Origin: Streptomyces sp. CB02058
GTDB taxonomy: Bacteria; Actinomycetota; Actinomycetes; Streptomycetales; Streptomycetaceae
Length of the DNA stretch: 64,000 nucleotides
Direction: 5' to 3'
Assembly (NCBI RefSeq): GCF_001905505.1
Contig: NZ_LIPG01000005.1
Span: 124,001-188,000, forward strand
The position numbers and the translations under genes were made by a program. Positions 58,415 to 64,000 of this stretch are shown in pieces. Each line of letters opens with the position of its first letter. The first letter of the stretch is position 1. Below the pieces are notes generated by a model. The model made no database searches and had not been told where the DNA came from. It saw only the letters and a program-made list of their open reading frames with translations.

Positions 58415-59073
58415 GTCTGCGCCTCCATCACGACGCGCAGTGCCGCGATGCCCCGGGAGCCGTACGCCTTCACCGAACCGAGCGATATGCCCAGCGTCTC
58501 GGCGACCTGGGCTTCCGTCATGTCCGAGAAGTAGCGCAGCACCAGCACCTCACGCTGGCGGCGCTGCAGCCCCTTCATCGCCTTGATCAGCGCGTCCCGC
58601 TCCAGCTGGTCGTACGCCCCCTCCTCCGCGCTCGCCATGTCGGGCATCGGCTTGGAGAGCAGCTTCAGCCCGAGAATGCGCCGACGCAGCGCGGAGCGGG
58701 AGAGGTTGACCACCGTCTGGCGGAGGTACGCGAGGGTCTTCTCCGGATCGCGCACCCGGTTGCGCGCCGAGTGGACCCGGATGAACGCCTCCTGCACCAC
58801 GTCCTCGCAGGACGCGGTGTCGTCCAGCAGAAGGGCCGCCAGGCCCAGCAGCGAACGGTAGTGGGCGCGATAGGTCTCGGTGAGATGGTCGACCGTGGTT
58901 CCTGCCGCCACGGTCTCCTCAGCGCCCTCGCGCTGCGACGGCAGCCGGGTGGGTCGCGCAGCGGGCATGGGCGCAATCACCGGCATACCGCCGGGTGCGC
59001 GGGGCCGCCGGAGCGGACGCACCGAAGCGCCTCGCAACGGGCCCACCACTGTGATGTCGAGAACCTCTGCCAC
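58411..59073 (-). CDS. ECF RNA polymerase sigma factor (SigE family type)
   Basis: 220 residues. Region 2 is seen in LLGLAALLLDDTASCEDVVQEAFIRVHSAR. Region 4 is seen in REVLVLRYFSDMTEAQVAETLGISLGSVKAYGSRGIAAL, with the helix-turn-helix. An N-terminal Pro/Arg-rich extension of about 55 residues precedes region 2. The GTG at 59073 is the longest start; an internal ATG at residue 30 or 36 is possible. Heads an operon with the Gly-rich membrane protein. Confidence 0.92.
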   Translation of the reverse strand: MAEVLDITVVGPLRGASVRPLRRPRAPGGMPVIAPMPAARPTRLPSQREGAEETVAAGTTVDHLTETYRAHYRSLLGLAALLLDDTASCEDVVQEAFIRVHSARNRVRDPEKTLAYLRQTVVNLSRSALRRRILGLKLLSKPMPDMASAEEGAYDQLERDALIKAMKGLQRRQREVLVLRYFSDMTEAQVAETLGISLGSVKAYGSRGIAALRVVMEAQT

Positions 59074-59345
59074 GCCAGTTGGACACGCTGCCCCCCGTCA
59101 GGGTTGTACGCGTACGGCACCGCGTTCGATGCTGTGCGACATGCCCTCATTCGTACCTGCTCTTCCCCAAATGCCCCGAAAACCCATCCAGCCACGCAAG
59201 AAGTGACGGCATAGACGCGCCGCGCACCGTCGGCGGTTGCAGGGGGCCAGGAGATCATCGTCGGACAAGACAACGCCCCAGCTCAAGAGGTTCAGACCAG
59301 CTGATTGCCCACAGGGCGCACACAGATTCTACAAAGAAGATTCGA

Positions 59346-60410
59346 TCAGACCCGAGTGAATTCCCCGGCCACGGATTCGGCGATCTGGGCCACGTTCAGA
59401 GCCGCGCCTTTTCGGAGATTATCTCCGCAGATGAACATCTCGATGGCGTGCGCGTCGTCCATCGAACGTCTCACGCGCCCCACCCAGGTGGGATCGGTGC
59501 CCACGACATCGGACGGCGTGGGGAAGTCACCGGCCGCCGGATTGTCGAAGAGCACCACGCCGGGCGCGGTCGCCAGGATCTCGTGCGCCCGGTCCACGGC
59601 CACCTCGTTCTCGAAGCGGGCGTGCACGGACATGGAGTGCGTCGCGACGACGGGTACGTACACACAGGTCGCCGTCACCTTGAGGTCCGGCAGTCCCAGG
59701 ACTTTCCGGCACTCCTGGCGGATCGCGAGTTCCTCGGAGGACCAGCCGTCCCCGGCGTCGGTGCCGGCCCAAGGCACCACGTTCAGCGCCACCGGGGCGG
59801 CGAAAGGGTTCTCGTCCCCGTCGCCCAGGGCCCGCCGTACGTCTCCGGGGCGTGTGCCCAGCTCCGTGCCCGCGACCAGGGCGAGCTGTTCGCGGAGCGC
59901 GGCGACGCCGTCCCGGCCCGCACCGCTCACCGCCTGGTAGGACGAGACGATCAGCTCCCGCAGCCCGAATTCGGCGTGCAGCGCGCCGACCGCGACGATC
60001 AGCGAGAGCGTCGTGCAGTTCGGGGACGCGACGATGCCGCGCGGCCTCAGCCGCGCGGCATGCGGGTTGATCTCGGGGACGACCAGGGGAACGTCGTCGT
60101 CCAGCCGGAAGGTCGCCGAGTCGTCCACGACCACGGCGCCACGGGCGGCGGCGACGGGACCCCACCGGGCGGACACCTCGTCCGGCACCAGGAACAGGGC
60201 CACGTCCACCCCGTCGAAAACGTCCTCGGTGAGCGCGAGGACCTCCGCCTCCTCACCGCGTACGACCAGCTTCGTGCCGGCCGCACGCGGGGAGGCGATC
60301 AGTCTGACCTCGCCCCAGACGTCCGCGTGCTGCGAAAGGATCTGGAGCATGACGCCGCCGATCGCCCCGGTCGCGCCGACGACCGCGAGCGAAGGGCGGC
60401 GCGCGGTCAT
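59346..60410 (-). CDS. asd: aspartate-semialdehyde dehydrogenase
   Basis: 354 residues. Second enzyme of the aspartate family pathway (lysine/diaminopimelate, threonine, methionine): reduces aspartyl phosphate with NADPH. Nucleotide-binding start LAVVGATGAIGGVML, catalytic Cys in IVASPNCTTL, and VPVVATHSMSVHARFE holds the active-site His region. ATG 60410 overlaps the ask stop (ATGA). No clear terminator was found in the 272 nt (59074-59345) before the sigma factor gene. Confidence 0.96.
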   Translation of the reverse strand: MTARRPSLAVVGATGAIGGVMLQILSQHADVWGEVRLIASPRAAGTKLVVRGEEAEVLALTEDVFDGVDVALFLVPDEVSARWGPVAAARGAVVVDDSATFRLDDDVPLVVPEINPHAARLRPRGIVASPNCTTLSLIVAVGALHAEFGLRELIVSSYQAVSGAGRDGVAALREQLALVAGTELGTRPGDVRRALGDGDENPFAAPVALNVVPWAGTDAGDGWSSEELAIRQECRKVLGLPDLKVTATCVYVPVVATHSMSVHARFENEVAVDRAHEILATAPGVVLFDNPAAGDFPTPSDVVGTDPTWVGRVRRSMDDAHAIEMFICGDNLRKGAALNVAQIAESVAGEFTRV

Positions 60411-60928
60411 CGGCCGGTGCCCCCGTAGACGACCGCCTCGTCGGAGTCGCTGTCGAGACCGAAGGCGGTGTGCACGGCGCGCACGGCCTCGTTGACGTCG
60501 TCGACACGGGTGACCACGGAGATGCGGATCTCGGACGTCGAGATGAGCTCGATGTTCACGCCGACGTCGGACAGCGCCTCGAAGAAGCCCGCCGTGACAC
60601 CGGGGTTGGTCTTCATGCCCGCGCCGACGAGCGAGATCTTCGCGATCTGATCGTCGTAGCGCAGGGACTCGAAGCCGATGCCGGCGCGGTTCCGCTCCAG
60701 GGCGTCGATGGCCTTGCGGCCCTCCGACTTGGGCAGGGTGAACGTGATGTCCGTCAGCCCGGTCGAGGCGGCGGAGACGTTCTGCACCACCATGTCCATG
60801 TTGATCTCGGCGTCCGCGATGGTGCGGAAGATCGCCGCGGCCTCGCCCGGCTTGTCGGGCACGCCGACGACCGTGACCTTGGCCTCGGAGACGTCGTGGG
60901 CGACTCCGGAGATGATGGCGTGCTCCAC
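60407..60928 (-). CDS. aspartokinase beta subunit from an internal start
   Basis: In-frame GTG at codon 251 (VEHAIISGVAH) preceded by CAAGGGG with an 8-nt spacer. The product would be 173 residues: the two ACT domains. In Corynebacterium glutamicum and Bacillus the same kind of internal start gives the beta subunit of an alpha2beta2 enzyme, and the position matches. Not proved here. Confidence 0.6.
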   Translation of the reverse strand: MEHAIISGVAHDVSEAKVTVVGVPDKPGEAAAIFRTIADAEINMDMVVQNVSAASTGLTDITFTLPKSEGRKAIDALERNRAGIGFESLRYDDQIAKISLVGAGMKTNPGVTAGFFEALSDVGVNIELISTSEIRISVVTRVDDVNEAVRAVHTAFGLDSDSDEAVVYGGTGR

Positions 60929-61678
60929 CTGCTGGTCCCCTTGCGGCTCGTTGCTGACCCAGGTTCCGCGGAGTCCCGAGAAGGACGAGCGGACGTGGAT
61001 CGGGATGTTGTAACGGCGTGCGTACTCGACGCAGCGGTGCAGCAGCACCTTGGAGCCGGACGCCGCCAGCTCCAGCATGTCCTCGAAGGAGATCCAGTCG
61101 ATCTTCCGGGCCTTCTTCACGACCCGGGGGTCGGCGGTGAAGACACCGTCCACATCGGTGTAGATCTCACAGACCTCGGCGTCCAGCGCCGCGGCCAGCG
61201 CGACGGCAGTCGTGTCCGACCCGCCGCGGCCGAGGGTGGTGATGTTCTTGCCCTCCTGGCTCACGCCCTGGAACCCGGCGACGATGGCGATGTTGCCCTC
61301 GTCGATCGAGGTCCGGATGCGGCCCGGCGTGACATCGATGATGCGCGCTTTGTTGTGGACCGAGTCGGTTATGACACCGGCCTGGCTACCCGTGAACGAC
61401 TGGGCCTCGTGGCCCAGGTTTTTGATCGCCATCGCCAGCAGGGCCATGGAGATCCGCTCTCCGGCGGTCAGCAGCATGTCGAACTCACGCCCGGCAGGCA
61501 TCGGGGATACCTGCTCGGCGAGATCGATCAACTCGTCCGTCGTGTCGCCCATCGCGGACACCACGACAACCACCTGGTTGCCGTTCTTCTTGGCGTCGAC
61601 GACTCGCTTGGCAACACGCTTGATGCCTTCGGCATCGGCTACGGAGGAGCCTCCGTACTTCTGCACGACAAGGCCCAC
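60407..61678 (-). CDS. ask: aspartokinase, alpha subunit
   Basis: 423 residues. Phosphorylates aspartate. Kinase domain: VQKYGGSSVAD at the N-terminus, TTLGRGGSDTTAVALAAAL, YTDVDGVFTADPR. Two ACT domains form the C-terminal regulatory part (AKVTVVGVPDKPGEAA and later AKISLVGAGMKTNPGVTA), expected to bind lysine and threonine. The GTG start has AGGAG upstream. Together with asd forms the usual actinobacterial operon. An internal start for the beta subunit lies at 60928. Confidence 0.96.
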   Translation of the reverse strand: MGLVVQKYGGSSVADAEGIKRVAKRVVDAKKNGNQVVVVVSAMGDTTDELIDLAEQVSPMPAGREFDMLLTAGERISMALLAMAIKNLGHEAQSFTGSQAGVITDSVHNKARIIDVTPGRIRTSIDEGNIAIVAGFQGVSQEGKNITTLGRGGSDTTAVALAAALDAEVCEIYTDVDGVFTADPRVVKKARKIDWISFEDMLELAASGSKVLLHRCVEYARRYNIPIHVRSSFSGLRGTWVSNEPQGDQQVEHAIISGVAHDVSEAKVTVVGVPDKPGEAAAIFRTIADAEINMDMVVQNVSAASTGLTDITFTLPKSEGRKAIDALERNRAGIGFESLRYDDQIAKISLVGAGMKTNPGVTAGFFEALSDVGVNIELISTSEIRISVVTRVDDVNEAVRAVHTAFGLDSDSDEAVVYGGTGR

Positions 61679-61872
61679 GTGCGCTCCTCGCTCAATAATG
61701 GTGCGGTCGGCTCAGTTTAACGAGCAGCCCGGAATCGACCCGTCGATACCATATGGTGAGATGTCCCGCCCACCACCCGGTACGGCGTGTCGCTCCGAAC
61801 TGCTCGTACCGGGCTGCTGCCCCACTCTCCTCAGCCGCACGCCTGTTTGTGTCCCAGGACACAGCGGCCACG

Positions 61873-61917
61873 GGGTCCCCAGGGCCCCCAGGAGCGGCGT
61901 GGCGGCCCTGGGGACCC
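61873..61917 (-). terminator. terminator of the DUF5063 gene
   Basis: GGGTCCCCAGGGCC/GGCCCTGGGGACCC, 14-bp perfect arms, 17-nt loop, between the DUF5063 stop and the ask promoter region. Confidence 0.75.
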
Positions 61918-61956
61918 ACGGCCGCCAACCAGGGCCGGCGGGAGCGCCGGGAGCGG

Positions 61957-62616
61957 CTACAGAACCGGCCGCAGGCCCAGCGGACCCGCGATCTCCTCCG
62001 CCATCACACGGCCCGCCTCCTCCGCCAGGTCCCCGTCGCCCGGGTCCTGGTCGGTGTCCAGGCCGTCGAGCTCCTGGAGCGGCTGGTTCAGCCGGATGTG
62101 GGCGATCAGGGACTGAAGGGCGCGCAGCGCCGCCGAGGCGGTGGAGCCCCAGTTGGAGAAGTACGAGAACTGCCACCACCACATGGCCTCGGCCGTGCGG
62201 TCCGCCTCGTAGTGCGCGAGACCGTGCCCGAGGTCCGTGACCAGGTCGGCCAGGTCGTCGGAGATGCGGTGCGGCACGGGGGGCTTGCGGGGCTCGTACG
62301 GGTCGAAGACCTCGGAGTAGACGTCGATCGGCTCCAGGAGCTCCGCGAAGCGCTCGCGCAGCCCGTCGGCGTCCGGCTCGGGACCCAGGTCCGGCTCGTA
62401 GCGCTCGTCCGGGAGGATGTCCTCGTACGCGCCGAGTCTGCCGCCGGCCAGCAGCAGCTGGGAGACCTGGAGGAGCAGGACCGGGACCGCCTCTTCGGGC
62501 TCCTCGGCCTTGGAGACCTCGCCGACCGCGACGATGAACGTCTTGATCTGGTCCGCGATCTGGACGGCGAAGTCGTCCGGGTCCTGCGTGACGGAGTTCA
62601 GCGTGGCGTCAGACAT
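61957..62616 (-). CDS. DUF5063 protein
   Basis: 219 residues, mainly helical and acidic. Features VTQDPDDFAVQIADQIKTFI, FDPYEPRKPPVPHRISDDLADL and AMWWWQFSYFSNWGSTASAAL. It is a conserved actinobacterial protein beside recR. Function unknown. ATG 62616 (MSDATLNS) has GGGAGGTCC upstream. It is 83 nt downstream of recR and is probably in the same transcription unit. Confidence 0.88.
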   Translation of the reverse strand: MSDATLNSVTQDPDDFAVQIADQIKTFIVAVGEVSKAEEPEEAVPVLLLQVSQLLLAGGRLGAYEDILPDERYEPDLGPEPDADGLRERFAELLEPIDVYSEVFDPYEPRKPPVPHRISDDLADLVTDLGHGLAHYEADRTAEAMWWWQFSYFSNWGSTASAALRALQSLIAHIRLNQPLQELDGLDTDQDPGDGDLAEEAGRVMAEEIAGPLGLRPVL

Positions 62617-62699
62617 CGAGGGGACCTCCCGTGGGCACGGTCGCGAACGGTGGGTAGAACATAGCGCCGCCGACCGTGAAGCCACAGTCGGACGCCCGG

Positions 62700-63299
62700 T
62701 CAGACATCGAGCAGCCGCCTCCCCTCGAAGGCGCGGCCGAGGGTGACCTCGTCCGCGTACTCGAGGTCGCCGCCCACCGGGAGTCCGCTGGCCAGGCGCG
62801 TGACCCGCAGGCCCATCGGCTTGACCATCCTGGCGAGGTACGTCGCGGTGGCCTCGCCCTCCAGGTTGGGGTCCGTCGCGAGGATCAGCTCCGTGATGGA
62901 GCCGTCCGCGAGCCGGGCCAGCAGCTCCCTGATGCGCAGGTCGTCGGGGCCGACGCCCTCGATCGGGCTGATCGCGCCGCCGAGCACGTGGTAGCGGCCC
63001 CGGAACTCACGGGTCCGCTCGATCGCGACGACGTCCTTCGGCTCCTCGACCACGCAGATGACCGTGCGGTCGCGGCGGGCGTCCCGGCAGATGCCGCACT
63101 GCTCCTGCTGCGCAACGTTGCCGCAGACCTCGCAGAAGCGGACCTTGTCCTTCACCTCGAGGAGGGCGTGGGCCAGACGGCGCACATCGGTGGGCTCGGC
63201 CTGGAGGACGTGGAAGGCGATCCGCTGCGCGCTCTTGGGACCGACGCCCGGCAGCCTGCCCAGCTCGTCGATGAGCTCCTGAACCACGCCTTCGTACAA
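62700..63299 (-). CDS. recR: recombination mediator RecR
   Basis: 199 residues, exact family length. Helix-hairpin-helix LPGVGPKSAQRIAFHVL, four-cysteine zinc finger CEVCGNVAQQEQCGIC, Toprim domain starting TVICVVEEPKDVVAIE, C-terminal Walker-B-like segment GGDLEYADEVTLGRA. Works with RecF/RecO to load RecA on gapped DNA. The start is a TTG at 63299 (codes YEGVVQELIDEL next) with AGGAAAGG upstream. The ybaB gene is 61 nt upstream. Confidence 0.96.
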   Translation of the reverse strand: MYEGVVQELIDELGRLPGVGPKSAQRIAFHVLQAEPTDVRRLAHALLEVKDKVRFCEVCGNVAQQEQCGICRDARRDRTVICVVEEPKDVVAIERTREFRGRYHVLGGAISPIEGVGPDDLRIRELLARLADGSITELILATDPNLEGEATATYLARMVKPMGLRVTRLASGLPVGGDLEYADEVTLGRAFEGRRLLDV

Positions 63300-63360
63300 C
63301 GGAACGCCTTTCCTTTTTCCTGCTCGTACCGTAGCCGGTACGAGCAGGTAGCCACAGGGG

Positions 63361-63702
63361 TCAGAACGGGAGGCCCGGCATGGCGCCGCCGCCCAGACCC
63401 TGGGCCAGCGGGCCGAGCTTCTGCTGCTGGAGCTGCTGCGCGTTCTCGTTCGCCGCCTGGACGGCCGCGACCACGAGATCGGCGAGCGTCTCGGTGTCCT
63501 CCGGGTCCACGGCGCTCGGGTCGATGACCAGGGCACGGAGCTCGCCGGACCCGGTCACGGTCGCCTTCACGAGGCCACCGCCCGCCTGTCCCTCGACCTC
63601 GGTCCTGGCCAGTTCCTCCTGGGCCGCGGCAAGATCCTGCTGCATCTTCTGGGCCTGCTGGAGCAGCTGCTGCATGTTGGGCTGGCCACCACCGGGAATC
63701 AC
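63361..63702 (-). CDS. YbaB/EbfC nucleoid-associated protein
   Basis: 113 residues. MQQLLQQAQKMQQDLAAAQ forms the first helix, then GLVKATVTGSGELRALVIDP and a C-terminal helix with NENAQQLQQQK. The protein dimerises and binds DNA. The GTG at 63702 has AGGAG with a 5-nt spacer. Longer in-frame extensions to 63939 are rejected. The pair ybaB-recR is a conserved bacterial arrangement, usually after dnaX, which is not in the window. Confidence 0.94.
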   Translation of the reverse strand: MIPGGGQPNMQQLLQQAQKMQQDLAAAQEELARTEVEGQAGGGLVKATVTGSGELRALVIDPSAVDPEDTETLADLVVAAVQAANENAQQLQQQKLGPLAQGLGGGAMPGLPF

Positions 63703-64000
63703 GGTCACTCCTGGCATTTCGACAACGGATTGTTTCGGTATGCCGAGCCTACGTGCTCGCCGGACGCCTCGCCCCACCCGCAGGGGACCAACTCTTTCGG
63801 GTGAGTTCTGAAAGGCGCCTGGCGTGCTCCTATACCTGACCAGAGGCCGTGCACACCCGGGAATCCCGCGATTTCGACCCCATGGCCCACCATTCGGCGG
63901 TAGGAAGAGCATGCGTAGCCGTACCCATACGCACATCAAAGGTAACGCAGAGTTACACGGGTGGGGCCCCGGTCATATGCCGGAGATCCGTCCCTTCCGT
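63703..64000. other. upstream region of ybaB to the window edge
   Basis: No gene called. The ybaB promoter should lie here. Minus-strand open frames to 63939 continue the ybaB frame without start support. Confidence 0.4.

Noticed and set aside
63361..63939. 192-residue version of YbaB
   Set aside because: The extra N-terminal residues lack coding character; AGGAG with 5-nt spacing supports the GTG at 63702.
1..64000. CRISPR array, insertion sequence, integrase or rRNA operon
   Set aside because: None seen. The repeats found are two to four copies without CRISPR spacing, and no transposase motif was recognised.

Overview
The window is chromosomal DNA from a Streptomyces (or very close streptomycete). 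The support is high G+C with strong G/C in third codon positions, frequent GTG and TTG starts, many ATGA stop/start overlaps, and a recognisable core-region gene set: hppA, the anti-sigma partner of BldG, bldG, a Tad-type secretion operon next to a DECH helicase, acs, nhaA, crp, nth, wblA, a class A PBP, asd-ask and recR-ybaB. Much of this order is, from memory, shared with S. coelicolor around SCO3547-SCO3619 and with the M. tuberculosis blocks Rv3649-Rv3683 and Rv3708c-Rv3716c. I see no integrase, transposase, CRISPR array or rRNA. There is one tRNA (Pro, anticodon CGG).

Layout. 1-3.8 kb: hppA (3' end cut by the window edge), then the BldG anti-sigma partner and bldG on the minus strand, with an MrfA/YprA-type helicase divergent. 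6.3-11.6 kb: a minus-strand Tad/Flp operon (CpaE-like, TadA, TadB, TadC, DUF4244 pilin, two TadE-like), whose first gene is interrupted by an in-frame TGA. 12-16.7 kb: HAD-IB phosphatase, degenerate Fic-like protein divergent from a CooC/MinD-like ATPase, and a lipoprotein deacetylase. 17-25.2 kb: a SulP transporter fused to a beta carbonic anhydrase, acs, nhaA, a DUF1469 membrane protein and an EphE-type hydrolase. 25.7-39.5 kb: marP, NUDIX CoA pyrophosphatase, nth, crp, MBL hydrolase, NUDIX, ridA, DUF4177, two ArsA-like ATPases, wblA, PonA2-type PBP, YqeY protein, metallophosphoesterase, tRNA-Pro.

40-56 kb is the accessory part. It holds DUF4345/TetR, an aromatic-acid catabolic cluster (AAHS transporter, VOC extradiol dioxygenase, oxalomesaconate-type tautomerase, LigK/GalC-type aldolase, GntR regulator), an FMN reductase/TetR pair, an ARMT1-like protein, htpG, a secreted SGNH lipase, SnoaL-like and methyltransferase genes, an S9 peptidase and a SURF1-like protein. 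57-63.7 kb returns to core genes: an ECF sigma factor with a Gly-rich membrane partner, asd-ask with an internal start for the regulatory subunit, DUF5063, recR and ybaB.

Recurring features: (i) many transcription units, particularly between 31 and 56 kb, have a TANNNT-like -10 box 6-8 nt before the start codon and no ribosome binding site, as expected for leaderless mRNAs; (ii) convergent units are separated by long perfect hairpins; (iii) two operons begin with very short ORFs whose stop overlaps the next start; (iv) regulator genes have clear inverted-repeat operators in their divergent promoters.
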